A stretch of DNA of 23,944 nt from Acidobacteriaceae bacterium (GTDB lineage: Bacteria > Acidobacteriota > Terriglobia > Terriglobales > Acidobacteriaceae), in assembly GCA_003166055.1 (NCBI GenBank), contig PMWR01000216.1, forward strand, positions 1,302 through 25,245, given 5' to 3'. Position numbers and translations under genes: made by a program. The notes beneath the pieces are model-generated. The model saw only the letters and a program-made list of their open reading frames with translations. It was not told the origin of the DNA and did no database searches. Each line of letters starts with the position of its first letter. Position 1 is the first letter of the stretch. Below, one piece after another: positions 8,284-16,573 of this stretch.

Positions 8284-8820
8284 GTGCATCGCATCTGTGT
8301 CGACATGGATGAGGTCATGGCGGACACGCTCGCCGAGCACCTGCGTCGCTACAACCAGACCTTCGACGAAGAGGTGACTCCCGAAGACCTGGCCGGCAAA
8401 GGCTTGTGGGAGATCGCGCCCCTCGACCGCCAGCAGCAGCTCCGCGCCTTCCTCGATGCGGAAGATTTCTTTGAAGACCTGGCCCTCATGCCCGGCGCTC
8501 AGGACGTGCTCAAAGATCTCTCAAAGCGCTTTGAAGTCTTCATCGCCACGCAGGCCATGACCGTCCCTAACTCGCTTGGCCCCAAGTACCGCTGGCTGCA
8601 ACGCCATTTCCCATTCATCCCGCCCACGCATTACGTCTTCTGCGGCAACAAGTCCATTCTCCGCGCCGACTACCTCATCGACGATCTGCCCAGGAACCTG
8701 CTCCGCTTTGAAGGCCAGGGCATTCTCTACACTGCCCCGCATAACCTCAGCGCCACCGGGTTTCTGCGCGTCGATAACTGGGCGCAGGTTGCCGAATACT
8801 TCGCCGCTGTTCGTGAATGA
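8284..8820 (+). CDS. 5'(3')-deoxyribonucleotidase-like HAD hydrolase
   Basis: A 178-residue haloacid-dehalogenase phosphatase of the NT5C type, which removes the phosphate from deoxyribonucleoside monophosphates. Motif I is VDMDEVMAD with nucleophile Asp7 and acid Asp9. Motif II is at FIATQAM (Thr89), a Lys follows at GPKYRW, and motif IV is LIDD (Asp133, Asp134). The length suits the family. The start is GTG at 8284 with AAGGA about eight bases upstream, ten bases after the stop of the zinc-ribbon gene, which suggests one transcript. Substrate preference cannot be seen. Confidence 0.87.
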   Translation: MHRICVDMDEVMADTLAEHLRRYNQTFDEEVTPEDLAGKGLWEIAPLDRQQQLRAFLDAEDFFEDLALMPGAQDVLKDLSKRFEVFIATQAMTVPNSLGPKYRWLQRHFPFIPPTHYVFCGNKSILRADYLIDDLPRNLLRFEGQGILYTAPHNLSATGFLRVDNWAQVAEYFAAVRE

Positions 8821-8944
8821 CTGCGCCAAACCGCTCAGGCCGCCTGCTTCCTCTTGCGGGACACCGCCGGCCCGAATGATGTAGCATCCTTCAAAAGAAC
8901 TTTCCACACACGTGCGCTCGTCCCACTCTCATCCGCACCCCTTC

Positions 8945-8950
8945 AGGAGG
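8945..8950 (+). promoter_or_regulatory. Ribosome-binding site that decides a TTG start
   Basis: AGGAGG five bases before TTG 8956. It is the only strong Shine-Dalgarno sequence at the 5' end of the first amidohydrolase gene. It makes the TTG at 8956 preferable to the upstream TTG at 8854 and the downstream ATG at 9016. Confidence 0.7.
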
Positions 8951-8955
8951 CCCCC

Positions 8956-10332
8956 TTGGTTCTTTTGCCCCACTCCCTTCTCCAGCTTCGCCGCCGCGCC
9001 GCGCGAGCACGCCGCATGCTTGGCTGTGCGATCCTGGCCACGGCTTCATTTGCCTTCACAGCCCGTGCTCAGCAAACTCCGCCCACCGATCTGGTCTTCA
9101 AAAACGCCACCGTCATGACCGCCAGCCATGGCACCATCGAGCACGGATCGGTCTGGGTCCATGCGGGCAAAATCGCCGCTGTCGGCGCCACAGTTGACGC
9201 GCCGGCCTCGGCCACCGTGGTCGACGCCACCGGCCTCTGGCTCACGCCGGGCATCATCGATCCCCACTCCCACTCCGCGCTCGACGGCGACGTGAACGAG
9301 GCAACCAGCCCGGTCACCCCGTCAATGCACATGATCGACGCCTTCGACAATCGCGACAAGGCGCTCTATCAGGCCCTCGCCGGCGGCGTCACAACCGAAC
9401 TGCTGCTGCACGGCTCGGCCAACATGATCGGCGGCCAGGCTGTCGTCATCAAGAACAAGTTTGGCCTCGACCGCGACGCCATGATCTTCCCCAACGCGCC
9501 CGGGTCAATCAAATTCGCCTCCGGTGAAAACCCCAAGCGGGTCTACGGCAGCCGCGACCAGTTGCCTTCCACGCGCATGGGCAACTTTGAAGTCATGCGC
9601 ATGGCCTTTGAAGACGCCAAAGCCTACATGGGCACCTGGGACGCCTACAACGCCAAGGTTGCCAAAGGCGATAAGGACGCCGTTGCGCCCAAGCGCGACC
9701 TCAAGCTCGAAGCCCTTGCCGATGTATTGCGCGGCAAGCTCTACGTGCAGATCCACTGTTACCGCGCCGATGAATTCCTCACCGAAGAAGCTATCGCCAA
9801 AGAGTACGGCTACAAGATTCGCGCCTTTCATCACGCGCTTGAGATGTACAAAGTGGCAGACAAAATCGCCGCCGACCAGACAGCCATCGCCACGTTTACC
9901 GACTGGTGGGGCTTCAAAGACGAAGCCTGGGACGCGATTCCGTGGAACGCGGTCATGTCCATGCGCAAGGGCGTGAAGGTTGCCCTCAAGAGCGACTCGA
10001 ACGACCACATCCGCCGCCTCAACCAGGAGGCCGGCAAGATGATCCACTACGGCGGCGCCAGTGAAGACGAAGCCATCCGCATGGTCACCCTCAACCCCGC
10101 ATGGATCATCGGCGTCGACGACAAGACCGGCTCCATCGACGTAGGCAAGGATGCCGACCTGGTTCTCTGGAATCACGATCCGCTCTCCACCTACGCCCGC
10201 GCCCAGAAGGTCTACATCGATGGCGACCTGTTCTTCGACGCCTCGCTGCCCGGCCTCGGCACCACTCACTTTACCGGCGTCATGCACGATGCCGGCGGCT
10301 TTGGTTCAGACGACGAGGAGGACGGCCAGTGA
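8956..10332 (+). CDS. Exported metal-dependent amidohydrolase (imidazolonepropionase-like)
   Basis: A 458-residue amidohydrolase-superfamily enzyme, likely hydrolysing an amide or cyclic amide, possibly a peptide-derived compound, in the periplasm. An Arg-rich n-region (RRRAARARR) and a hydrophobic core with cleavage near FTARA-QQ form the signal peptide. Metal-site residues are present: His104-x-His106 (DPHSHS), His267 (IHCYRADEF), His293 (HHALEMYK) and Asp347 (SDSND). The beta-sandwich ends VTLNPAWIIGVDDKTGSIDVGKDADLVLW. The TTG start with AGGAGG is described separately. Its stop overlaps the start of the paralogous next gene (GTGA), implying translational coupling. The true substrate is unknown. 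Confidence 0.87.
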   Translation: MVLLPHSLLQLRRRAARARRMLGCAILATASFAFTARAQQTPPTDLVFKNATVMTASHGTIEHGSVWVHAGKIAAVGATVDAPASATVVDATGLWLTPGIIDPHSHSALDGDVNEATSPVTPSMHMIDAFDNRDKALYQALAGGVTTELLLHGSANMIGGQAVVIKNKFGLDRDAMIFPNAPGSIKFASGENPKRVYGSRDQLPSTRMGNFEVMRMAFEDAKAYMGTWDAYNAKVAKGDKDAVAPKRDLKLEALADVLRGKLYVQIHCYRADEFLTEEAIAKEYGYKIRAFHHALEMYKVADKIAADQTAIATFTDWWGFKDEAWDAIPWNAVMSMRKGVKVALKSDSNDHIRRLNQEAGKMIHYGGASEDEAIRMVTLNPAWIIGVDDKTGSIDVGKDADLVLWNHDPLSTYARAQKVYIDGDLFFDASLPGLGTTHFTGVMHDAGGFGSDDEEDGQ

Positions 10333-11627
10333 AAAAGTTTCTTTTGATTACCCTGTTGCTGGTATCTGTTCCCGCCTGGCTGGCCGCGGCTGACGCGCCT
10401 AAGAAGGTCATCGCCATCAGCGGCGGCCGCCTGCTCACCGTCTCGCATGGAACTATCGAGAACGGCGTGTTGTTGATTGCCGATGGAAAAATCACCGCTG
10501 TCGGCGAAGCCGACAAGGTGTCCATTCCCGCCGGCGCCGAGATAGTCGATGCGCACGGGCTCACCGTCTATCCCGGCCTCATCGATCCCGAGTCCAACTT
10601 CGGGCTCACAGAAGTCTCGGCGGACCAGAATTCCAACGACCTCGCCGAGCCCTCTGACGAAATCATGCCTCACATGCATGTGGCCGACGCCTTCCACGCT
10701 GAAACTGAGTTGATTCCAGTGGCGCGTCTCAACGGCATCACCAATGCCGTCGTAGCGCCCGCCACCAGCGACACCATTGCCGGTCAGGACATCTTCATCC
10801 AGCTCTACGGCGTCGACCGCGACCAGATGATCCTCGGCCGCGACGTTGCGCTGGCCATGAACTACGGCGCCGATCAGCGGCGGCGAGGTGGACGCGGCGG
10901 CAAGACAGAATATCCGTCCACGCGCATGGGCCTCATCACTCAACTGCGTCAGACCTTCCTCGACGTGCAGGATTATCAGGCCCGCCGCGATGCTGCCGCC
11001 AAAAAGGACGACAAAGCCTTCAAGCGCGACCTGAAACTGGAAGCCCTCATTCCCTATCTCAAGGGCGAGCGGCCCGTGGTCATCGGCGTTTACGAGGCCT
11101 ACGACGTTGAAGTAATCATGGGGCTGGCCAACGAATTCCACCTCAAGGTGATCCTCAACCATGTCACCCACAGCCAGGAGATTCTCGACAAAATAGCCGC
11201 CTATAAGGTCCCCGTGATCATCGGTTCGATCTACGACTTTCCCAGCGCCAACGAGCGTTACGATGCGGTCTTCACGCTGCCTGCGGAACTGGCCAAAAGA
11301 GGCGTCAAAATCGCCATCTCCTCCGCGGACGCCGGTGGCCCCGCCAGCAGCCATTCCGCCCGCAACCTGCCCTATGCCGCCGGCTTTGCCGTTGCCTATG
11401 GATTGCCCTACGACGAGGCGCTCAAGGCCATCACCCTCAACGTTGCCGAGATGTTCGGCTTCGGCGACAAGCTAGGCTCGCTCGATGTGGGCAAGTGGGC
11501 CAACATTGTCCTCTCCAACGGCGACCCGCTCGACGTTCGCACCGATGTGAAGCAGGTCTACATCCAGGGCGTCGCCGTTCCCATGGTGAGCCGTCAGACC
11601 AAACTGCGCGACGAGTACAGCAAGTAG
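10329..11627 (+). CDS. Exported amidohydrolase paralogue with a degraded metal site
   Basis: A 432-residue secreted protein (signal peptide MKKFLLITLLLVSVPAWLAAA) of the same family as its neighbour. Shared landmarks are the GQDIFIQLYGVDRDQMIL-type strand, YPSTRMG, KRDLKLEAL and LNVAEMFGFGDKLGSLDVGKWANIVL. The metal-binding HxH is replaced by Glu88-Ser-Asn90 (IDPESNF), and the position of His267 in the first protein is Gly. His278 and Asp334 remain. It is therefore probably catalytically altered or inactive, perhaps a partner subunit of the first. The GTG start at 10329 overlaps the upstream stop by four bases and has GAGGAGG at 10315-10321, seven bases before it. Confidence 0.85.
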   Translation: MKKFLLITLLLVSVPAWLAAADAPKKVIAISGGRLLTVSHGTIENGVLLIADGKITAVGEADKVSIPAGAEIVDAHGLTVYPGLIDPESNFGLTEVSADQNSNDLAEPSDEIMPHMHVADAFHAETELIPVARLNGITNAVVAPATSDTIAGQDIFIQLYGVDRDQMILGRDVALAMNYGADQRRRGGRGGKTEYPSTRMGLITQLRQTFLDVQDYQARRDAAAKKDDKAFKRDLKLEALIPYLKGERPVVIGVYEAYDVEVIMGLANEFHLKVILNHVTHSQEILDKIAAYKVPVIIGSIYDFPSANERYDAVFTLPAELAKRGVKIAISSADAGGPASSHSARNLPYAAGFAVAYGLPYDEALKAITLNVAEMFGFGDKLGSLDVGKWANIVLSNGDPLDVRTDVKQVYIQGVAVPMVSRQTKLRDEYSK

Positions 11628-11723
11628 TTTTTCGAAGGGCGCAGAAGGAACAAGGGCGCAATGGGTATGTTCATCCATTGAGCCCACAGCTTGCTAAAAA
11701 CTTCATCGTGGCGTAGATGTGCG

Positions 11724-11790
11724 AAAGGACACGACTTCAGTCGTGCCGAAAAGGCCGCAAAAATCGCCGGGCTTTAGCCCCTGAGGGACG
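11724..11790. repeat. Interspersed palindromic repeat of acidobacterial type
   Basis: Two hairpins in a row: CACGACT-TC-AGTCGTG at 11730-11745 and GGGC-TTTA-GCCC at 11769-11780, followed by a purine-rich CCTGAGGGACG. From memory, sequences with this 'acgacttcagtcgt' and 'gggctttagccc' combination are scattered through acidobacterial genomes between genes and are often mis-annotated as short proteins. The minus-strand translation here reads PQGLKPGDFCGLFGTTEVV, which is the recurring false peptide. I cannot count copies elsewhere from this window. Confidence 0.6.
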
Positions 11791-11824
11791 TTCTTGGGGT
11801 GCAAGAGCATTGATGAGACAGCTG

Positions 11825-12550
11825 CTAGCTTTCGACATCCGTCCTGGCCGGCGTTCCAGCCAAAGTCTTCGGGTGCACCGGCGCGCTCACGGCCCGCAGC
11901 GACGAGGGCTGCGGCGCCTGGTGCATGGTCACAATAATGGCTCGCGACGGCCTCTTTCCCGCACACAGGTAGGAGTGCGCCGTACTTGCATCGAAATAGA
12001 CAGCGTCGCCGCTCTCCAGCGTGCACTGATGGTCGCCGTGGCGCAGTTCCAGCTCCCCATCCAGGACATAAAGAAACTCGCTCCCGGAATGCATGTGCGC
12101 CTTCGGCTCCATACCAGGACCAGGGGGCAGAAACTCGGCAAAGTAGGGGTCCATATGCCGGTCCGGCACCATGTAACCGAGGCTCTCGAAGAAATAGCTC
12201 GGCGTCTCCACTCCGGTCTGCGGCAACCTGACCCGCTCCTTCCGCCTGTGAATCCGGAACAGGGCGTTGGGCTCCGGCTCGAAGAAATACGACAGGTCCT
12301 TTGAAAACACCATCGCGATCCGCGCCAGGTTCCGCAGTGTCGGCACCACCCTCCCGGTTTCCAGTTGGGAGAGAAAGCTCGCGGAGAGCCCTGTATGACG
12401 GCCCAGTTCCACAAGCCCCATCGACTTCTTCAGCCGCAGTCGCTTGATCCGCTCGCCAATCCGCTTCTCGGCGATGAACGCCTCCGCAGTCTCCGGATCA
12501 ACCTGGGTCTTCTGGATCTCTTCGCTCTTCACCATTGCGGATTCGCCCAT
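11825..12550 (-). CDS. XRE-family transcription regulator with cupin domain
   Basis: A 241-residue repressor-type regulator. Residues about 30-90 form a Cro/CI helix-turn-helix (RIGERIKRLRLKKSMGLVELGRHTGLSASFLSQLETGRVVPTLRNLARIA). Residues about 145-200 form a cupin with HMH (152-154), a Glu at 158 and a His at 192, a likely metal or ligand pocket sensing a small molecule. The same layout is found in SutR and PuuR regulators. The start is ATG 12550, with GGAG (12557-12560) six bases upstream; a GTG at 12571 in frame lacks a good site. The gene is divergent from the SDR gene, which it could regulate, though no operator was identified. Confidence 0.88.
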   Translation of the reverse strand: MGESAMVKSEEIQKTQVDPETAEAFIAEKRIGERIKRLRLKKSMGLVELGRHTGLSASFLSQLETGRVVPTLRNLARIAMVFSKDLSYFFEPEPNALFRIHRRKERVRLPQTGVETPSYFFESLGYMVPDRHMDPYFAEFLPPGPGMEPKAHMHSGSEFLYVLDGELELRHGDHQCTLESGDAVYFDASTAHSYLCAGKRPSRAIIVTMHQAPQPSSLRAVSAPVHPKTLAGTPARTDVES

Positions 12551-12694
12551 CAAACGCTCCTGCACGTACACGAATAGGATGCGCCCTCAACCATTTTGTT
12601 GTCCAGGTCAACATTTTTTGCGGTCCTGCTAAATCAGTCTAGGATTACGCCGTATGGTATTCATCAGGAAGGAAAAGATTTCCATCGGAGCGAT

Positions 12695-13642
12695 ATGAGC
12701 GACGCATCGTTGAAGATCCTGCTCTCCGGCGCTTCCGGTTTGCTTGGCAGCGCCCTCCGCCAGTCCCTGGCTGCCCGAAATCTGGCCGTGCTCCAACTGG
12801 TCCGCCGCCCCGCGGCATCTGCTGCCGAACTCCAATGGAACCCAGCTGCCGTTCCCGTGACCGCCGATCCGGCCCCGCTCGAAAATCTCACCGCAGCCAT
12901 CCATCTCTCCGGCTCCAACGTTGCTGCCCACCGCTGGACCCCGGCCTACAAGAGAGAAATGGCCTCAAGCCGGATCGATTCGACCCGCGCGCTTGCCACC
13001 ACGCTCGCCAGCCTCCGCCAGCCTCCCAGGACGCTTCTCGTCGCCTCGGCCACCGGCATTTACGGCAATCGCGGCGACGAGCTTCTTGATGAGAACTCCA
13101 CTCCCGGCTCGGGATTTCTAGCTGAGCTTTGCCAACAGTGGGAAGCGGCCGCGCGGCCCGCTCTCGATGCGGGCATCCGCGTCGTCCCTCTCCGCTTCGG
13201 CGTCGTTCTCGGCCCCTCCTCCGCATCCCACCCAGGCGCGCTCGACAAGATGCTCCCCATTTTCCGTCTCGGCCTCGGCGGCCCGCTCGGCTCCGGCCGC
13301 CAATGGATGAGCTGGATTAGCCTCCATGACGCCGTCGCTGCCATTCTCTTCGCCCTCCAGACCCCAATCCTTGCCGGTCCCGTAAACCTGACTGCCCCCA
13401 ATCCCGTAACCAATGCTGAATTCACCCGCACGCTGGCCCGGCATCTCGATCGCCCCGCGTTCTTCGCTGCGCCAGCCTTCGCGTTGCGTCTCGCACTCGG
13501 CGAAATGGCCGATGAAGCCCTGCTCTCAAGCACCCGTGCCCTGCCCGCAAAACTCACTGCCGCCGGCTTCCAGTTCGCCCACCCTACCATCGACCTGGCC
13601 CTGGCCGCCGCCATCGCGAAGCGGCAACCCGCGTTATCCTAG
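12695..13642 (+). CDS. TIGR01777-family SDR oxidoreductase/epimerase
   Basis: A 315-residue extended short-chain-dehydrogenase-like protein. The NAD(P) loop is GASGLLG (residues 12-18). The family signature [13 protein letters not shown] (about 122-134) replaces the usual YxxxK. The protein ends with a DUF1731-like tail ([33 protein letters not shown]). The family's best-known member is E. coli YfcH; the human homologue is SDR39U1. Function is unassigned, and YfcH-like proteins have been linked to cell division inhibitor SulA by annotation only. The start ATG 12695 has CGGAG four bases upstream; a longer frame opens upstream without a site. asnS follows 40 bases on in the same direction. Confidence 0.87.
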   Translation: MSDASLKILLSGASGLLGSALRQSLAARNLAVLQLVRRPAASAAELQWNPAAVPVTADPAPLENLTAAIHLSGSNVAAHRWTPAYKREMASSRIDSTRALATTLASLRQPPRTLLVASATGIYGNRGDELLDENSTPGSGFLAELCQQWEAAARPALDAGIRVVPLRFGVVLGPSSASHPGALDKMLPIFRLGLGGPLGSGRQWMSWISLHDAVAAILFALQTPILAGPVNLTAPNPVTNAEFTRTLARHLDRPAFFAAPAFALRLALGEMADEALLSSTRALPAKLTAAGFQFAHPTIDLALAAAIAKRQPALS

Positions 13643-13682
13643 AGAGTCCGGCCGGAGTTTGTTCTTACGGCTGATAAGGAAG

Positions 13683-15068
13683 ATGGAAAACATGTCTGAC
13701 CTGCCAATTTCTTCTGAAGCCACATCCGCGCCCACCGAAACGCAAGCCCCGCCCATTGCGACCATCGCTACGCTGGGAAAACATGAGGGGCAATCAGTCA
13801 CGCTGCGCGGATGGCTCTATAACCTGCGCGAGAGTGGGAAGCTGCTGTTTCCGATCTTTCGCGACGGAACTGGAACCATTCAGGGAGTCGCGCACGTGAA
13901 AAGTGTCGCGCCTGAGGTCTTCGAAACGCTCAAGGGGCTCACGCAGGAGTCGTCCGTCATTGTCACCGGTAAAGTTCGCGCCGACAAGCGCGCGCCGGGC
14001 GGGTACGAGCTCGACGTCGAGGGCATCCAGGTGGTGCAGCGCGTGCCCGAGTCGGATCCGTATCCGATCACGCTCAAGGAGCATGGCGTCGACTTCCTGA
14101 TGGAGCACAGGCACCTGTGGGTGCGGTCGCCGCGTCAGTCGGCCATCCTGCGCATTCGCGCCGAGATCATGCGCGCGGCGGCGGAGTACTTTGATCAGAA
14201 CGGCTTCATCCGCACCGATCCGCCGATCCTGACTCCGGCGGCGTGCGAGGGCACTTCGACTCTGTTTCCAGTGGACTACTTCGGCGATCCGGCTTATCTG
14301 ACGCAGTCCGGCCAACTTTACATCGAGTCGACGGCGCTGGCGCTGGGCAAGGTTTACAGCTTTGGGCCGACCTTCCGTGCGGAGAAGTCGAAGACACGGC
14401 GGCATCTCACCGAGTTCTGGATGGTCGAGCCGGAAGTCGCCTACTGCGACCTCGACGGCCTGCTGGAACTGGCGGAAAACTACCTCTCGTACATTGTGCA
14501 GAGCGTGCTGAAGAACCGCGCACCCGAACTGCAGGTGATTGGCCGCGACACGGCGAAGCTCGAATCCGTACGGCCGCCGTTCCCGCGCATCACCTACGAC
14601 GACGCGGTTGCTCTGCTGAACGCGGCGCACAAAACAGGGGCGCTGGAGCAGCCGTTCGAGTACGGCAACGACTTCGGCTCGCCCGACGAAACCTGGCTCA
14701 GCAACCAGTTCGACCGCCCGGTGATGGTGCATCGCTATCCGGCCAACGTGAAGGCCTTCTACATGGAGCCCGACCCGCTCAATCCCAACCTCGCGCTGTG
14801 CGTGGACGTACTGGCGCCGGAGGGATACGGCGAGGTGATCGGCGGCTCGCAGCGCGTGTCGAGCTATGAACTGCTCAGCAGCCGCATTGACCAGCACGGA
14901 CTGCCCCGCGAGGCCTTCGAATGGTACCTCGACCTGCGGCGCTATGGCAGCGTGCCCCACGCCGGCTTCGGCATGGGCATCGAGCGCGTAGTGGCCTGGG
15001 TGTGCGGACTCGACCACGTGCGCGAGACGATTCCGTTTGCCCGGACGCTGCATCGAATCTATCCGTAA
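13683..15068 (+). CDS. asnS: Asparaginyl-tRNA synthetase
   Basis: A 461-residue class II synthetase that charges tRNA-Asn with asparagine. Residues about 30-125 form the anticodon-binding OB fold ([44 protein letters not shown]). Motif 2 is [21 protein letters not shown] (231-251), a variant seen in Firmicutes-like AsnRS. Motif 3 is [12 protein letters not shown] near the C-terminus. Discrimination against AspRS is supported by the [11 protein letters not shown] and [12 protein letters not shown] segments. The start is ATG 13683 or the in-frame ATG 13692; AAGGA at 13676-13680 is rather close to the first and 11 bases from the second. The gene follows the SDR gene closely. Confidence 0.93.
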   Translation: MENMSDLPISSEATSAPTETQAPPIATIATLGKHEGQSVTLRGWLYNLRESGKLLFPIFRDGTGTIQGVAHVKSVAPEVFETLKGLTQESSVIVTGKVRADKRAPGGYELDVEGIQVVQRVPESDPYPITLKEHGVDFLMEHRHLWVRSPRQSAILRIRAEIMRAAAEYFDQNGFIRTDPPILTPAACEGTSTLFPVDYFGDPAYLTQSGQLYIESTALALGKVYSFGPTFRAEKSKTRRHLTEFWMVEPEVAYCDLDGLLELAENYLSYIVQSVLKNRAPELQVIGRDTAKLESVRPPFPRITYDDAVALLNAAHKTGALEQPFEYGNDFGSPDETWLSNQFDRPVMVHRYPANVKAFYMEPDPLNPNLALCVDVLAPEGYGEVIGGSQRVSSYELLSSRIDQHGLPREAFEWYLDLRRYGSVPHAGFGMGIERVVAWVCGLDHVRETIPFARTLHRIYP

Positions 15069-15069
15069 G

Positions 15070-15090
15070 ACAGGGAACAGGGAACAGGGA
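15070..15090 (+). repeat. Tandem heptamer ACAGGGA x3
   Basis: Three perfect copies of ACAGGGA directly after the asnS stop, followed by a degenerate ATAGAAT. It lies at the edge between the high-GC asnS gene and the low-GC segment. Confidence 0.8.
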
Positions 15091-15417
15091 ATAGAATGCC
15101 CGGCGACTGCCAGGCCGCTTGCACTTGGGGACGCTGGCGTGGGGCTGGAAACGCTCACTGAAAAATTCGCGTCCACAGAAACTGTGTGCGGGTATATGGC
15201 GACAAACGGGGCCGTTTTGTTCGGCTATGGGGCGACCAATTCGTGGAGTCAAGATTTACTCGAAGAAATGTCGCGGTATAGGCGGAGTTTTAGGCTCAAA
15301 AGGTGTTGGTCAAGGCGGACATTTTCTTTCAAAAGCAGCGAAATTGAGTCGTTTCTCGTGCGATTTCGTGCTGTTTTGGTCGTTTCTTGGCGGTTGGTTT
15401 CTGTCGAGGAGATCAAT

Positions 15418-15441
15418 GGTAAAGGCGGTTCGAGCTTTACC
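15418..15441. repeat. Inverted repeat past the darG stop
   Basis: GGTAAAG (15418-15424) and CTTTACC (15435-15441) form a perfect 7-bp stem with a 10-base loop. It lies about 40 bases past the minus-strand darG stop and could mark the end of the darTG transcript, but neither strand shows a T-run after it. Confidence 0.4.
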
Positions 15442-15484
15442 GAAAGAGACGCAAATTCCTCTGGAGTTCCCTCAGGTCCTAGCC

Positions 15485-16573
15485 TTAGCCTGACAGCACA
15501 AATTCGAGCGGCGACATCAATCTTTCAAGTGCCAGTCCGATCAGCCGCTCATCGAATAGTCGCAACTTGCGCTCTGCTGCGACCGTTCCCGCCGGCCAAT
15601 TCTTCAATCCATTCCGGATGCCCCCGACGCTAGGCTCGCAGTGCTCACGTGCGATGAGCCAGTCAACTGTTGCCAGCAACTCCATCCCCAAAGGAGATTC
15701 AAATCCATCGATCATTTCCGCAGCTAGCTCCAGCGCCTTCTTGAGGACGCAGTTCTCCTCCTGTTGCAGAAACAAGTCAACGTACCTTTGTCGCTCTGGG
15801 TCGAACCAAATTGTGTCTGTCGGCCCGGCATCGCTCAGTCGCTTATCGCAGTGAAGGTAGGTTCCGTCTAGCCCATTGAGCAGGTGACGGAGCTTGTCAG
15901 AGTACGGCCCGTAAATGTTTGCCGAAAAGTCCAGGTTCTTGAACGGGTCTTCCATGCCCAGCGCTTGGATTGCCCTCTCCAGGAACCAGGCGAGTTTCTG
16001 CACCTCGAGGTAGGTGCATTCATCGCCAAGCACCCAATAGCGACGAACTATATCCGCGATCAACGCGCGAGCAGGCGTCAATTGCTGCACTCCGGTTGGC
16101 TTAGCGACATTTTGATATTTGTTCGTCGGCTCAAAGACAAGAATCTCAACGCCCTCTAGGCCTCCCAAAGCCCGCTCCACTTCGATTCTCACATCTTGCC
16201 AATCGAGGCCTCCATTGCCGGAGCCGAGTGGGGGCAGAGCGACCGAACGAATGCCCAACTCTTCCATAACGCGCCGCAGATCCTGGAGGCCTTCGACTAT
16301 CCATTCAATCCTGGACGGCGGTCGCCAATGCTGCTTCGTTGGGAAGTTGATGATCCAGCGCGGGTCCTTGAAGGTAGCATTCTCGGTGACGAACATTTTT
16401 CCAATCCGAACCTCATTGTGCTTACATGCGTATTCATAGGCTCGGAAATTGTTGGGGAATGCTTCCTTAAACATCAGCGCAATACCCTTACCCATCACGC
16501 CGACCGTGTTCACGGTGTTGACAAGCGCCTCAGTCCGCGCATTGAGGAGGTTGCCTTGAAGAAACTTTATCAT
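15485..16573 (-). CDS. darG: DarG-like antitoxin: macrodomain DNA ADP-ribosylglycohydrolase with C-terminal extension
   Basis: A 362-residue antitoxin that removes ADP-ribose from DNA modified by DarT. Residues 1 to about 150 are the macrodomain: LQGNLLNARTEALVNTVNT, MGKGIALMF, NFPTKQHWRPPS with Lys80 (the lysine required for activity in the Thermus protein), and LPPLGSGNGGLDW. Residues about 165-362 form a second domain (LTPARALIADIVRRYWVLGDECTYLEVQKLAWFL..., IYGPYSDKLRHLLNGLDGTYL), as in long DarGs where the C-terminal part binds DarT and mimics single-stranded DNA. The start ATG 16573 overlaps the darT stop (TGATG), so the pair is translationally coupled. An in-frame GTG/ATG further upstream would lie inside darT. 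GC is near 43% in sampled lines, far below the flanks. Confidence 0.9.
   Translation of the reverse strand: MIKFLQGNLLNARTEALVNTVNTVGVMGKGIALMFKEAFPNNFRAYEYACKHNEVRIGKMFVTENATFKDPRWIINFPTKQHWRPPSRIEWIVEGLQDLRRVMEELGIRSVALPPLGSGNGGLDWQDVRIEVERALGGLEGVEILVFEPTNKYQNVAKPTGVQQLTPARALIADIVRRYWVLGDECTYLEVQKLAWFLERAIQALGMEDPFKNLDFSANIYGPYSDKLRHLLNGLDGTYLHCDKRLSDAGPTDTIWFDPERQRYVDLFLQQEENCVLKKALELAAEMIDGFESPLGMELLATVDWLIAREHCEPSVGGIRNGLKNWPAGTVAAERKLRLFDERLIGLALERLMSPLEFVLSG

Larger units (their letters stand above)
15069..15484. other. Low-GC gene-free stretch between asnS and darG
   Basis: About 415 bases with no supported gene. It starts with the heptamer repeat ACAGGGA three times at 15070-15090. 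GC then drops (15301-15360 is 27 of 60), matching the darTG genes rather than asnS. An inverted repeat GGTAAAG/CTTTACC lies at 15418-15424/15435-15441, 10-base loop, about 40 bases past the darG stop on the minus strand; no T-run follows. Open frames on the plus strand here lack ribosome-binding sites and familiar motifs. It may be the remnant flank of an insertion. Confidence 0.5.

Noticed and set aside
9505..11354. Two long minus-strand open frames over the amidohydrolases (9505-10287 and 10266-11354)
   Set aside because: They mirror the codon positions of the two amidohydrolase genes and show no motif of their own.
11703..12026. Minus-strand open frame containing PQGLKPGDFCGLFGTTEVV
   Set aside because: It arises from the interspersed repeat plus the end of the XRE-cupin gene in another frame; not a real protein.
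13794..15176. A 460-residue minus-strand open frame
   Set aside because: Fully antisense to asnS, whose class II motifs are unmistakable. The translation is low-complexity His/Arg/Val.
15037..15633. Plus-strand open frames in the low-GC spacer (15037-15633 and 15119-15493)
   Set aside because: No ribosome-binding site, no family motif. They overlap the asnS end or the darG end in other frames. Could be gene remnants, but nothing supports a real gene.
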